Shown piece after piece: positions 11,917-24,294 of a stretch of 64,000 bases of DNA (the stretch's first letter is position 1; each line of letters begins with the position of its first letter). The notes beneath the pieces were generated by a model that was given only the letters and a program-made list of their open reading frames with translations, was not told the origin of the DNA and did no database searches. The DNA is from Anseranas semipalmata (Eukaryota > Chordata > Aves > Anseriformes > Anseranatidae), in the NCBI GenBank assembly GCA_013399115.1, contig VXAA01001406.1, positions 318,525 through 382,524 on the forward strand, given 5' to 3'. The translations under genes were made by a program, and so were the position numbers.

Positions 11917-14599
11917 AAAATAAGTTATTTGTATAAGGTATTCTTGTCATTAATAAAGATGAAAGTGGCACTGAGAGTGAATCCTTGCAATTTTACATGA
12001 AGCATTCAATTGTTTCTGGTTGTGTACCGAAAAACATGGAGCACTCCCTTGCCTCCAACGAAACCTCCCATCTATTTGTGTCCTTTGTTAACTCCCAGCG
12101 TATGGTGTTTTAAAAGAGAGAGCTAAGAACAATGGGCTAAGTAGTGGAGTTATCCTTCAATGAGAAATTCACATCTTAAGCATAGCCATCGGGGAAACAG
12201 ATCTACACTATTTAAAATCCAACTAAAATAGCTTCTTAAAGCGTTTTAACCATAAAACACTTTAAGTTAAGGGAAAAAAAAAAGGCAGCTGGAAGATGTT
12301 AACTTGGCTTCTAATTGAAACAATGGTGTGTTTTATTTCATGTTGGGATTTCAACAGACTCTTAATTAGCCTTTTTACCAGGCAGTTTTCATTTAAAAAT
12401 ATCTTGATGACATTCTGGTCATCAAGAAAGATCCTGGGAGACTTGACACCTGTTACTCTTTGGAAGGACATTCATCCAAATAAGCAGGCAGGCAAATAAT
12501 ACTCTCCCAACTCATATAATAAATATTAAGTCAAAATATCCAGAGTACTTAAAAGAATGAACGGTGAAGGGGAAACTAAAGTCTGGAGAATACTTTGTGT
12601 GGTCCAGACTTAGTGATGATAAGCAGATAGCAATGCTCAAAACAAAAGCGAAAAACACATGGGTTGCCTGCTACATTATGGATTACTAAGAGAATACTTA
12701 CAATGTGAATGTATAGCTGGTAAAGTCACTACTATGTCATTTCCTAAGGACATGAAAAAAGTATGCTTACCCATTTTATGAAAACCAGCTTAGATAGTTA
12801 TTGAAAACAGCATTTGCAACACAAATGTCTCTATATTAAGAAATCAGTATACAAGCCATACAAGATGTCATCATGCAGATTGAAACACGCAGTCAGAGGA
12901 CACCACTTCTTCATTTTTTGAAACACTGAATAAAGAATTCTCATAAACAGCATTGGTATGATGTCATTAATGTGACATAATAAAGAAATAATATTAAAAA
13001 TTGAGTGAATTAAAGAAAGAACTCCATGTGACACTGAACTCGTCACCTTCAGGCTGAACTTCAGATACTGATCAAAATAATTTGAGTTTGATTCTTGGGC
13101 TTTATTGATATGGATAGCATTAATTGTCAGTGCTGATTTTTAAATAAAAATAAAAAAGGATAACAGTATAAAATACTAACTTCAACAGAGCTTGAGAAGT
13201 ACATGGCTAAATTAGAAAGAGAAAGGGGAAACTATTTTGTTATTTTGCAGCAAGTTGTTTTCCTGACTTTTGGGAGAAAAGCAAGTACCCCAATTTTCTC
13301 TCTCTTATTAAGAAACAAATATTATTTGCTGTGTTATGTATACCATTGAAATAAAACCATAAACTGCAGTCAGGTCTGAGTTAGCTCCATCTTTTATGTG
13401 AAGAAGGTCCATGAAAGCATATTTTGGGAATCTTTTATGGATCTAAGTGTGGTGGTCTTAACTCGTTATTGCCCCCAGCAGTTTTTTGTCACATTTTAGC
13501 TGCAGTTTACTGTCTGAAAAGTGGAACTCTCATGGACACTCTCAGGCTATTTCAGTACAAAGTCCGTGGAGTCCACTTAAAGCATCTTAATCCAAATTTG
13601 GATGACTTTACACTTATGTGAACAACTTACATAGACACTTAGAGCTTCACAGCTGTGTCAACAGAAGTTGCAAGGAATAACTTTTCAACTTCTATAACTA
13701 GATGTGAAAGAAATGACCTGTATATGCCTTCAGTCCCTCTTGGAATGAGGAAAATTTTGAAGGAATTAGACCGATTGTGGCAACATGGCTAACTAGAGGC
13801 TCAGTTTTAGGACAAATCAATGTCTGCTAGTGGGAATCCAAGAGTCATCAGAAAGCACAAAAAAAAAATTTAAATGCAGAGATGTTAGACCTCTCTGTTC
13901 TTGTTTTGGTCACCCTGGTAAGACTGCTTTTACAGTTAAAACAAAACCAACACCAAACCAAAGCTTTTTCATCATTTTTCTCTCCACATGTACAATAAGA
14001 TGCCTTCTGAGTCAAAACTCTGGCAAAATTCACAGACTCCACGTTCTTTATGGTATGGGATATTATGGCAACATTGCGGCATAAACTGTTGTAAAATAAT
14101 ATAACCTGCCTAACAAGCAGATTAAGCCAAGGGAGACAACCTATTGCTTCTGAGAGTTTCAATCTTACCTAGAGCAGCTCTTTGAATATGCCTCTGGGTT
14201 AGCTCTCCTTTCAAATGGTCTGCAAAAGGCAAAAATGCAAATAGTTAGAGTTTTAAAACGTCAAAAATTAATGAAGTCATTGCTTATTTCCCACCATTTG
14301 AAATCCCATGTGCAGTTGGCCATTTAAGGGGATTTCTTGTGATCCACAGGACAAATAGTTTTCTGACGTCTCCTCACTGCAGCAAGTAAGCAGGTAGGCA
14401 CAATCTGGCTCTGTGTATCCTAAAATTTAACTTTGTCCAATAAGAAAGATTGAAAATGAAGCTATTTACTGTAAGCACTTTCACAGGATAATGAGCTCCT
14501 GCTGCTCCTGCTACAAAAGAAGTCCAAGTGAGGCTAGAAGACAAACAGAATTCCAAGTATTTGTTCAAACAGACTTGTAGACGCTAGCAGTGGAAATGA

Positions 14600-14870
14600 G
14601 ATATTAGGTCATCCAGTCCACCTCATTGCCAGTGAAAAATTGGTTCCCTACAGTCCATTTTTTTTCATGTTTGTCCAACTCAATTTTAAATATCCCATGT
14701 GCTAGAGCTTCTGCAAGTTCCACTGCTCAACAGAACTCACTATGTAGATGTCACCGGTGTTCGATGGAAACTTGACTTAATTTCATTATCTCATTATTCC
14801 TAGTTAGGATCCCATGCCCCATATAATTCACCTTTACCCTTCTTTTATTAATTTCCTCCTTGATCTATGA
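14600..14870 (-). mobile_element. Ancient CR1 LINE fragment
   Basis: The plus strand shows the reverse complement of an old amniote CR1: TTAGGTCATCCAGTCCA, then GGTTCCCTACAGT, TTTGTCCAACTCAATTTTAAAT, an AGAGCTTCTGCAAGTTCC block, and TTTCATTATCTCATTATTCC. Block order fits the 3' part of CR1. Divergence is heavy, so this copy predates modern bird families. No coding capacity remains. Confidence 0.65.
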
Positions 14871-15107
14871 CACTGGTCCAGTTCACCCATTATTTCAAAC
14901 CATAATTAGATTACCACATGGGAAGCCATTATTCATTGATATGAATGGAACCAATAAAGGAAAAACATAACCCTAAATGTGCAATTTCAGCATATATATG
15001 TTCTGAGGGAGGATGGATTATGCCTTTCAAGATTTCAAATTAAAACAATTTCTAAGCAGGGACTTGTTCATAATCTTTACTAATCTATATATCTGGATAC
15101 TAGGGAT

Positions 15108-15142
15108 AGAAAAAAAAAAGAAAGAAAAAAAAAAGAAAAAAA
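15108..15142 (+). repeat. A-rich pure purine tract
   Basis: Thirty-five bases of A with scattered G, uninterrupted by pyrimidine. It is a low-complexity tract. The lysine-rich open frame over it (15013-15216) is a by-product. Confidence 0.9.
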
Positions 15143-15502
15143 TAAACCATGCCGGATTCACTTTTTTTTCCAGATTGATGACTATGTACTTCATATTAGC
15201 ATGTATTCTGAACTAAAAATATCTCTTTGCTTTTCAGTGAAGACTTATAGAGTAAGCTAATCAGAGCAAATTAAGTCATTAAAAGCTGTCAAATACTTAA
15301 ATGGAGAATGGAAAAAAAAACCACTTAAATCCACAGGTTGTGAGGATTAGACTGCTTTATAAGTGCTAAAGAACTATGAATAATTAACCTTCTTAGAGAA
15401 TTAAGAGAATAATTCTTAGGTATTTAGCAGCATTGTGGAACAGGTAGTGTATGCAATACTTTACAGTATAACAGCCAAGTTATGCTGTTTTGGATGTTTT
15501 TA

Positions 15503-15590
15503 GAAAACAAACAAACAAACAAAAAAAACAAACAAACAAAACCTCCACACACATACAAAAACAAGCAAACAAACAAAAAAAAAGAAAAAC
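15503..15590 (+). repeat. (CAAA)n simple repeat, interrupted
   Basis: Two blocks of CAAA/AAAC repeats, at about 15503-15541 and 15555-15590, are separated by a CCTCCACACACATAC spacer. The minus-strand frame rich in F, V and C (15480-15665) is just its translation. Confidence 0.9.
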
Positions 15591-15860
15591 ATTACCTACT
15601 CCTTGTCTATAAAAGAGATATTGTGGATTCCCATTTTGCTGCACAGTAAGCTTTATTCTTTTCAATTATTTCTGTTTAAACCAGTGAATTTTTCTCTCTT
15701 TAAAGTTATCTGTAATATTAAGAAAAGCCTTCAGCTACTGAGAAACAGGTTAACTGAAAGAACTAACCTCACCTACTCCAGCTAACCAAATAAATCCTCT
15801 GTCTCAGCTTTAACACAACCAAACAAAACATTCAGTTAAGTAAGCTCCTGATTTCTGTAA

Positions 15861-15895
15861 CAAAACAAACAAACAAACAAACAAAACAACACAAA
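15861..15895 (+). repeat. (CAAA)n simple repeat
   Basis: A short CAAA tract of about eight units ending in ACAACACAAAAA. Similar tracts occur at 15503-15590 and 50241-50275, and the reverse motif GTTT at 60312-60350. Confidence 0.9.
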
Positions 15896-18711
15896 AACTT
15901 GATTAATCATTTTTACAGATACAGCTTATTTAAATGATCAACACTTATGTTATTTGTGCTTTGAAAGCTTTATAAAGCAACAAGGTTGAAGTCAATACGC
16001 AGTGAAAAGTGATTAAACATTTAGATCCTTGTATTCTGTTGTACCTTATCAGACAGGATGATGTTACTCTATATTGAATCATGATTTAGTTATGAAACAA
16101 TTTATAGCAATCTTGTGACTCATATCAATGGATTGACCCAAACTTAGGTTCCTCAGAAAGCCAAATATACATGTATCTTCATGTAAAGGCTCAAAACCTC
16201 CTGGTCTTAAGCATTGTGAGCTGCAAAATACAATGCCACTGCCATTAAAAAAAAAAAAAAAAAAGGTTCTAAGTAGTTAAAATATACTCTTTATCAAAAA
16301 CCAACTGAAAATGAAGGTGACTTATATGTGAAGTTCTCTATCTTGTCAATATATGACTTCGATAGAGTTATTTCTCTTTCTTGAACCTTGCTAGAAACAG
16401 ATCTGCAGTAATCCAAATGTTTTGCATAAATTTCTGTCAAGCAGCAGTGAGGTAACCTGAAAAAAGCACGTCAAACGAGTCAATGAAAGCAAGACTGAAC
16501 TACAAACTGATAAATAACAGCCTGCAGTCAATACAAATACATGGAAACAGAAGAATATAGGAGCTGTTTTTTTAAATGATTATAGCCAAGAGGCTTCACT
16601 TTCAATTACCTAGAATTTACCAGTACAGCTGGGACAGAGAGCGCAGAGGCTGCAGAAGCCCTACTTTTATGGCAATCTATTTGTTAGCCAGCCAGCAGCA
16701 TGGAACTGTCCCAGATGCTCCTCCCTCCTTCCCTTCTAGCCTTCACACACTTCTGCTCCATCCATGACATGGACCATAACATTGTAAGACATCTTGTCTT
16801 TCTTATATTTGTTGGCTTTATGAAAAAAATGAGATGTTACAACCAGACCATTTGTAATCAGAGGGGAACCAAAGAAAACTTCTTCGGCTAGGAAAATAAA
16901 AATCCAATCTTACCATTCTTATAACAAAAGAGTTTTCTTTTTCTTCTATAGAAATAGAAAGGTGACATTTATCTGATTCACATAGTCCAAACTGCTTATT
17001 CAGGGCAGCAAAAACTAAACTTCATTTCACAGAAAAGTTCCTGTGGAGAAACTGTAATTGTATTTCAGCAAAAGTAGCCCAAACAGGAATTCTGGTCAGA
17101 AGATATGATAGTATCATGAGGCACGTGACTATAATTCCATACCAAGACTTAGCCAGATATGATTTAATCTTCAAGTTTATTTTAATCCAATTTGAAATTT
17201 GACAGTTTATATAGATTTCCTTTGGAAAAAAAGAAAAAACAAAAAAACACAACCTCTGGTTTTCACATAGAAACTCTTATTTTTGACAAAAAGTTAACAT
17301 TTTCTGTCTATGTTTTTGATTAAAGTAATCTTTTCTGTTTTCACTACAAATACTTGTGGGGGAGAATGAATGTCCCTGACCTGCTCTACTTTTCTCTCTC
17401 TGAGAACACCATCACCCCAATGCAAGGTTTGAAGTTTATAAGTGACAGAATTAGGGGATGATTCCAGTCCTCTTGTCTTCCCATGTAAACAACTGGAAGA
17501 TTTCAGTCTTTAGTACTGCCAGTTCTAAAACCTTCATAAACACAAATATTTACCCAAAGAAATATGAAGAATCACATTCTCCTTAAAAAAAAAAAAAAGT
17601 CTTCTGATTCCAACAGTGTAAAGTTGTAGACAAGGTAGTGCTTAAATGTGGTCTGCAAAAATTGAATTTAAGACTTGGCGAACATCTCTCAACATACGGC
17701 TTATTATGTTTTCTGAAGTTTCACCAAACAAGAAGCTAAAAATAGGTCTGCAGCTGATACCAAATAATTTTTTTTTTCCAGTGGAGTCATTCTTCATTTG
17801 GAGATAACAGTCCCAATAAAATGTTGAATGCTGCAACTCCACATGTTTTGGCAAAAATGTAGTTTTGGGGAATTTAAGAATTCACTCAGCATGCAGCCAG
17901 CTGTCATTAAGGCTGTGATAAATCTGTTGGTTTTGGCCTGTGTTTCTGGACAAATGTACCATCCTGAGGTATGGAAAAGAGATGAACTGGTAACACAGAA
18001 CTTCAGCTGTGTGACAGGAGACAAAAGCAAGAAGGGAAATGGAGAAGACAAAATGGAATAGGGAAGTGTAATTAGGAGTGATGTAAAGCAGAGGAAAGTA
18101 TCCTGTATGATAACTAAGTATCAGAATCAGTAACTTGAATACTATGGCTTTCCTGTAACTTTTTGTCTTTGTGTTCCTCCAGACTATTTCCAGGAGGTAA
18201 AATTATCTTCAAATTTATTTCAGACAATGAATTCTTTGACAATACTGCATACACTTCAGGCCAATACAAAAATGAGAATGTTGCAATTAAAAAAAATATT
18301 GACTTAAAAGTGTACATTTTTTCAGCTTCACTTGGGTCCACATTACAGGTTTTAAAGCTTCTCTTACGTTTAATCTGACATTGCATATAATATTATTGTA
18401 AGGTTTCAAAGGCTACTAACTTAAAGCATAAAACACTGGACAAGCTAAGGCGTACACATACAACCTTAACTTCCTCCCTTTGAGAATATCTGTAGTTATT
18501 ATTGTGGGTAGACCTTTAACTTGATGCACGGTCTCTTCTTAGTATTTGACAGACTGGAGCCTTAGTCAATAATCTCTCATCTCCTGTTATTTCTTAATAC
18601 TTTGCTATTATTTTGTAACATTTTCCAAGCCTGTGTTTAGCTTTACATCCTAGAGATCCTGAAATCTTCACACATTAGTGAGGGTACTGTATCTCTTTCT
18701 TTCTTTCTTCA

Positions 18712-18713
<2 letters not shown>

Positions 18714-18743
<30 letters not shown>
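18714..18743 (-). repeat. Poly(T) run of 30, a poly(A) run on the minus strand
   Basis: Thirty consecutive T, the longest homopolymer in the window, preceded by a CTTT-rich stretch (about 18694-18708). On the minus strand it is a 30-base poly(A) immediately downstream of the open-frame region 18791-19400. That could reflect a reverse-transcribed mRNA or simple replication slippage. No flanking target-site duplication could be defined by eye. Confidence 0.9.
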
Positions 18744-18747
<4 letters not shown>

Positions 18748-18790
18748 AAAATATCTAGCAGAACATCCTCTTATGCATTCAGGAAACCTC

Positions 18791-19400
18791 CTATTCCTGG
18801 AACTCACCCACCCACCCAGGGCATTTGGGGTTCCTAACGATGTTATATGGCCTAAGCATTACATCTATGTTTACTTTCCAACCATCAAAACAACTGTTTA
18901 ATCCACTTGAGGTTATATTTTCAAGGCACAGTGAAGAGCTATGCAGAGATATCTGAGTTACGGCTGACCAGCTAGCTGAAACACTAACACAACTTTCACC
19001 CATGACAAAGCCATGCTGACAGAAGAATGTTTTGAGAGTTTCTGCATGTTGCTCTAGTGTAATTGGACTGGTAGAGAGTGCAAGTTCCTCGTCTAGTTGT
19101 TGTCCTGGATAGCTTGCACAGACCCACAAATCTCTAAGTGGTTCAGACATTAGTGGGACAAAATAAGCCATACCACATAAACAAGTGCTGCACCGTCTCT
19201 TGGTCTGCAGAAGTAGGCAGGTTCACAGTTAGTAATGCAATGTCCCTCCATACGCAGTTGGACCCAGCTGTCACCCAGCTATGAAGACCTACTCTAGGCT
19301 CTGGATCAACTGCATTTGATTCATAAAGTTGGATGCATCCACTTGAGGAAGACAAGGAGTCTTGCTGAATGAGCACATATTGAAGCTGTATATTCAGCAA
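18791..19400 (-). other. Overlapping minus-strand ORFs of unknown nature, upstream of a poly(A)
   Basis: An 85-codon frame (19143-19400) passes into a 126-codon frame (18791-19171) in another register, together open for about 610 bp. Composition is balanced, with many S, E, Q and C residues, and less biased than neighbouring chance frames. The segment is also richer in G and C than its flanks. On this strand it is followed 48 bp later by A30. I recognise no domain. It may be a decayed retrocopy, a degenerate mobile element or chance. Confidence 0.2.
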
Positions 19401-20252
19401 ATCATCAGTGAAGTAGGTTTTAGAGACAGAGAGGCAGGGTACTCACATAACTTCCATAAGCCTTGTGGGGAAATATTTTCAACTGAGCTTGAGGCCAGAG
19501 TTTTAACAGCTTACAAAGGATTTCTAAAATATCTTATCTCTACTCAGGCATTTAACTCAGAGACACGGAACTCAAAGGGAGATACTTGAATGGAGCAATT
19601 TCTCAAATGGGGAAACTTCAAATGGAGATAGTTATTGGAAATCTTATCAGATGTATTAGATACTTTGGAAAATCTGGTGCTGAAATTTTATGAGAACACA
19701 ACCTATGATAATAAGTATCTGTCAAGGAAAGTCATGGAACAACAACAAAAAAATCTGTTTTATGTCAGCATCCCACAATACTAACAGCAGGCAAACTGTT
19801 CTGCCTTTCTCGGAGCCAGAAAAATATCGGGGGCAAATTCTGACTCTTCTTTATAACCCTTGTCCTGCTCCAACGAAAAAAAAATGGGTCAAAAAGCTCT
19901 ACGAGGACAACTTGGGAAGGCAAAATAGTCTGCACTGACAACCTGACTCAATACTATTTCTGATGCAGATGATCTATTCTAGGATACACAGTTGGCCAAA
20001 TCTCCATGTAAACTGACAACTCCTAACTTTCAGAAAGTCTCTGAGGCATCAGGAAAGAAAAATTACTACTGCAGCTCTCAGGGTCTCCTCACTATAGCCA
20101 ACATATTTTTCAAGGTACAAAAAGGCTCATCAGCATTAAAAGCATACTAATGACAATATTTGAGCAACACATTGTAAAGTATAGCCTGCTGCAGCAGATT
20201 TCTGCTTTTTGTTCACTGAAGAAACATCTGCAGCAGTCCAAGATTTAACTGG

Positions 20253-20297
20253 CTCTCCTTTCTCCTTTCCCCTCTCTTTTCTCCCCTTCCCCCTCCT
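20253..20297 (+). repeat. 45-base pure polypyrimidine tract
   Basis: Every base from 20253 to 20297 is C or T, mixed rather than homopolymeric (for example CTCCTTTCTCCTTTCCCC). Such mirror-like tracts can form triplex (H-DNA) structure and often occur as intronic or upstream polypyrimidine elements. The minus-strand frame rich in K, E, R and G over it is its shadow. Confidence 0.9.
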
Positions 20298-20987
20298 GTT
20301 GTCAAAGGTTTCTGCCCCCACAGCAGAGCAGGTAGAAGCAAGCATGTGCCTGTCTTCTGGCTATTCCAGCACAGTTTGGCAACTCAGCACAAGCATATCT
20401 TTATTGGCAATTTAAGCTGTGACATTATCAAGTTAACCAGAATGTGTGAAATACTAGTAAACAGCCTTTTGCAGGCTGTACTAGGCAGAAAGGAGTGGAG
20501 ACAGTAAATGCCAGCAAAGAGATTGGGCAGACCACCAAGAGCAAGATAAATGATGGTATATAATAGAACTCATCAGTCAGAGAACCCTGGAAAGACAACA
20601 GGTTCAGGACTGGAAGCACAACTTCCACACCAAATCCACGGTTTCAAACCACAGCCTACACTCAGTACATAAACAAACACATTTGGAAATGTGCAATTTT
20701 CCTAACATACTCTTATTCTTTGAAGTTTACATATCACAAATTCAAATGCATACATTTTATTATGGTGTAGGATGCTGCACATTTTGAGATTACTATTTAA
20801 AATATCTGACCGGGACATGTTCCCTTCCTTGCAGTACTCAGCAGAGACAGTAACAGTTCATATCAACACATTTAATGCCTCCAAGCATGATTGAATTTAC
20901 AAACAGAAAGCTTCTTATGAGAAGCCCTCTCTGTCACACATTGCTGTAGGATTACACTGTACTTGACTTCACTGATTGTTTCTTGAG

Positions 20988-21522
20988 CTACTCAATATAT
21001 AGTACTCTAAATTCTATTCCAATTTCTATGCACGCATTTATAACCTCCATATTAACTCCCCTGCCTCCCCATTTCCTACATGTTCTTGTTAGTTCTGGCC
21101 AGATTACATCATAATTATTTTTCTTACTAAGATGAGTGGTTACACTTTCTGATTGATGGGCATTCCTGTAGCTGTTCATTGTTTGGTCTGCATTTCCATA
21201 ATGCCCTTTATCCACACTTTTCTTCCAACAACCTTTTGTACCTCCCAGTTGGTACACAAAAAAATGCTTTGATAGGGCTATACAACAAAACTGTACAGAA
21301 ATCGTATTTATTTTTCCCGTCATAGCATTTTGGACCTCTCTGTTCCTTTAAGTACAGACTGTCATTGGCTTTGTAGGCCTGTATTGTTGAGGTGTTCTCC
21401 AAGTTCCATTCATCTAAATGGGGGGAACGATAGAATGTACCACAGCCCTCATTTATGCAAAGGCACAGGAAGCAGTATGGGAAGTGGCTAGTGCACATAA
21501 ATTTGTAACAGTTTGCATACAC
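20988..21522 (-). other. Overlapping minus-strand ORF pair of unknown nature
   Basis: A 104-codon frame (21208-21522) overlaps a 111-codon frame (20988-21323) in a different register, so about 535 bp is continuously open apart from one shift. Residue use is protein-like, with blocks such as PHLDEWNLEN and HQSESVTTHLSKKN. A good splice-acceptor-like stretch (CGTTCCCCCCATTTAG) lies inside the first frame on the minus strand. No family is recognised. Possibilities are a decayed gene, an unannotated exon or chance. Confidence 0.2.
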
Positions 21523-22322
21523 AATACTGGGATATATATGCTAACCAAAATAAAACACTAAGTGCTCTTGAATGCAGTTCAACATCTCCTTGAAACTGGA
21601 ATTCAGAACTTGGATGCCTTCTGAGTTTAGAAACAAATGCTCAGAACTTTATACTATCATCCCAAAGTTGGCGGTCACTACCCATCTGTTTTTTTTTTAC
21701 AGTTGAACTCAGTGCTGCCAAGCATTTTTAGCCAAGCATGGATGTTTATCAAAAAGTACCCTCCAGGTGACTTCAGCGGAAGGACAGGTAATTTCTGGAT
21801 TCTCAATGGGTAGGAGATAGACACCTGGACAGTCAGCTCAGTCAATATATTAGTACTTCTGTATGCACTAGCAAAGGCAGTTTGTTGTATTTCAGGAATA
21901 AAAGTGGACTAGAATAGTTTTTATTTTCTAGATGACTCTCCTGAATCTAGGTGCCTACATTTCCTTTAAGCTATACCTTGGATGCCAAAGAGGTTTTTTT
22001 AGGTGTTGTCCAAAGTTAATAAATATTCTGTGTATCTATCTTCTTTTCATGTGCTGGAAAGGAGTCAGAAATGATGCACATCTGGAAACTGTTGCTCTGT
22101 TGTTTATCACATCTATTTGTTCATGAATTAAATATTAAGCTGGCCCCAAAAGCATGGCTGAAAAGCAATGCCATATGGATAAGAAATCATAATCTGCAAA
22201 TTTAGTGCTCTGCATGCTCATCTCTATGACTAAATACAGGTTATCTCTTAATTATTTCTGAGAAATTAATGTGAAGATAAAGAATGTGGAAAATAAAGTC
22301 AGAGGAACAACTTTGTATACAG

Positions 22323-22361
22323 CTCTTTTTTCTTTTTTCTTTTTTCTTTTTTCTTTTTCCC
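22323..22361 (+). repeat. (TTTTTTC)n simple repeat
   Basis: A 39-base pyrimidine tract with about four to five CTTTTTT units, all C or T. Confidence 0.9.
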
Positions 22362-22380
22362 AAATGGCCTAATTTAAGAA

Positions 22381-22459
22381 GCTTAAAAATAAATCTTAAA
22401 AAAAAAAAATCTTAAAATCTTAAAAAATCTTAAAGCTTAAAGCTTAAAATAAAAATCTT
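22381..22459 (+). repeat. TCTTAAA/GCTTAAA interspersed repeat cluster
   Basis: The motif TCTTAAA or GCTTAAA recurs about eight times in roughly 80 bases with A-rich spacers of changing length. It appears to be a slippage-generated AT-rich repeat. Confidence 0.8.
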
Positions 22460-22498
22460 GGAGCATGAACAGGCAAATTCAAAGACAAGAATATTTTA

Positions 22499-22510
22499 CC
22501 CCCCCCCCCC
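22499..22510 (+). repeat. Poly(C) run of 12
   Basis: Twelve consecutive C in otherwise AT-rich DNA. Runs like this are rare here and prone to length error in both replication and sequencing. Confidence 0.9.
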
Positions 22511-24294
22511 AGCAAGTTTTCTGATAATTATACATCAGGATTAATTAATATTTTGAACAGAGAGTGAACATATCCAGGTAGAAGATGGGCACAGATTTTT
22601 TTGTTGTTGTTGTTACAATAGTGCCTTTGTGGCTTTGTGATTTCTATGCACCAACTAGATGTCCAGTTTCATTCTATGATATTTTTTCTGGCCAGGGCTA
22701 TCCAACAGAAAGATAAGTTTAGTGGTCCAGGCTTCACTATATACTTCAGTTTCACAGCACTTTAAAATTTTACTATCTTACCCAAGCAATTGCCCTGGAA
22801 TTGAGCTCATATTGCTGTGAGACTTCTGGTCAGACGGGACATATTTAGACTGAAGGTAGGAACACAGCAGATATGACAGAAAATACAAAATAAAATACGT
22901 ATAACAAAGTTATGGAGCTAAAGCTGCTTAGATATGCTATCACGTTTTGAGGGCATTTCAGGTTCTCAAGGTGATGGAGACAAGGTCAGGTTGAGAATGG
23001 GTGTATGACTTATTTTTTTAATGCTTATTTATTGTGATAAATATACCAAGCCCTTGAGCAACATTTTTTGGATGTTAGATGCATATTAACATTCCAGTAA
23101 AACCTGAAATAGCTTCCTGTAAAAATATAGCATATATTCAGTGTTTTGCATGAGCTTAAGCCTGCTTCTTGAATCGCTCAGCAATTTAAAACGTAACCTG
23201 ATTGTATATAACTTGTACAACGATATCATCAGCTCTGAACAGAAGTCTTCCCTCAGCCTTAAGAAAAGAGCATGAGAACATTTTCATAATACAACTATTC
23301 ACTGCTGATTGCACTCCTCCTGCAACATTCACAACCAGCTGTGGTGACATCACTAGTTCTACATGATTTAAGAAGTAGGTTGATTGGGAAAAAAACAGCT
23401 GTTGTATTTTAGTACACATAAGTATGTATGCATATATTGCAAATCTGCATCAATGCTGGCCAGATGTGTATATGAGTCACAAGATCCTACGAAACACAAT
23501 TTTCTATTTCAGTGCTCATGAAGGGGTATCATTCTTTGACAGTGCAACTCTGAATAAGGTAATGGGTCTACCATCTCCAGAGTTTGAGGGCTTGATTCCT
23601 CACTCCTAAATTCTCAGACCATCCCGTACTAAACAAAGACACAATCAAGGGAAACTTTGTGTATAAAAGACTGTAGGAATATTTTTAAAACTATAATATA
23701 GTGATAAATATCCAACCTCTTCTCTCTTAAAGAGCAAATTTAACCAACTCACTGCATCAGAACTTACTAGCCTAATAAAGTAGCAAAATGCAGCATAGCA
23801 ATCCAGCAATACTAGCTGTTTTCAGTCTGTAGACAGACTACAAGCAGAAAATCTGTTACTGAGAGGTACTTTTCCAAGTTTATAGTCACGGCAGTTCATA
23901 ACTTGATTAAATCCAATGAGCTCGGTCCATTTGGTTTTAGTTATTGTAGTGAAAACCCTAAGTAAAAAGTGTTTACTTAGGTTCTTCCTGAGCATAACTT
24001 TTTCCCCTGAAAATACTTCTGTTTCTAAAGAACAGAACATCATTTGTAATAATTAGAAAATGAAAATGTTTCCTACATATGTAGATTCCAACATAGATCC
24101 AAAGAAAACATTAGCATCATAGGCCTGGAGTGACTGTTACACTAATAAGGTTCCTCTGTTTAAAGAATAGCACATCAGGGGAGCATAACAGAGCTGTTCA
24201 AATGAATTCATTCAGTTTGGTATTTTCTGAATAAGTCATTTGACAAATCATGTTTTCTCATTCTAAGGACCCATTCAGCCTATGCACTGTCACC

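Larger units (their letters stand above)
7906..14599. other. Unique non-coding stretch
   Basis: No recognised gene. Several minus-strand open frames of 100-119 codons (9201-9560, 10335-10670, 10750-11067, 13848-14162) are rich in F, L, I and K, as expected for chance frames in AT-rich DNA, and match no family I know. Smaller items in the stretch (a possible exon, a tandem repeat and a palindrome) have their own entries. The segment 12290-12450 is rich in homeodomain-like (TTAATTAG) and SOX-like (AACAATGG) motifs and could be a conserved non-coding element. Confidence 0.5.
14871..18713. other. Unique non-coding stretch with CAAA and poly(A) repeats
   Basis: No gene recognised. Besides the simple repeats entered separately there is a run of 18 A at 16247-16264. 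Open frames are short and lysine- and phenylalanine-rich. Overlapping frames on both strands at 17794-18061 and 18114-18386 have no recognisable product. Confidence 0.55.
18744..20987. other. Non-coding stretch around the ORF pair
   Basis: Apart from the minus-strand open frames at 18791-19400 and the pyrimidine tract at 20253-20297, nothing is recognised in this interval. The short frames at 19362-19589, 19690-19938 and 20428-20628 look like chance. Confidence 0.5.
21531..24294. other. Unique non-coding stretch with low-complexity cluster
   Basis: No gene recognised. The notable feature is the run of unrelated low-complexity tracts between 22323 and 22510, entered separately. Open frames do not exceed 77 codons. 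Confidence 0.55.

Noticed and set aside
15480..15665. Minus-strand ORF rich in F, C, V and L
   Set aside because: Translation of the CAAA simple repeat.
15503..15895. Regularly spaced CAAA blocks that could suggest an array such as CRISPR
   Set aside because: They are simple microsatellites with no unique spacers, and the genome is vertebrate.
20136..20345. Lysine- and glutamate-rich minus-strand ORF
   Set aside because: It is the translation of the complement of the polypyrimidine tract at 20253-20297.
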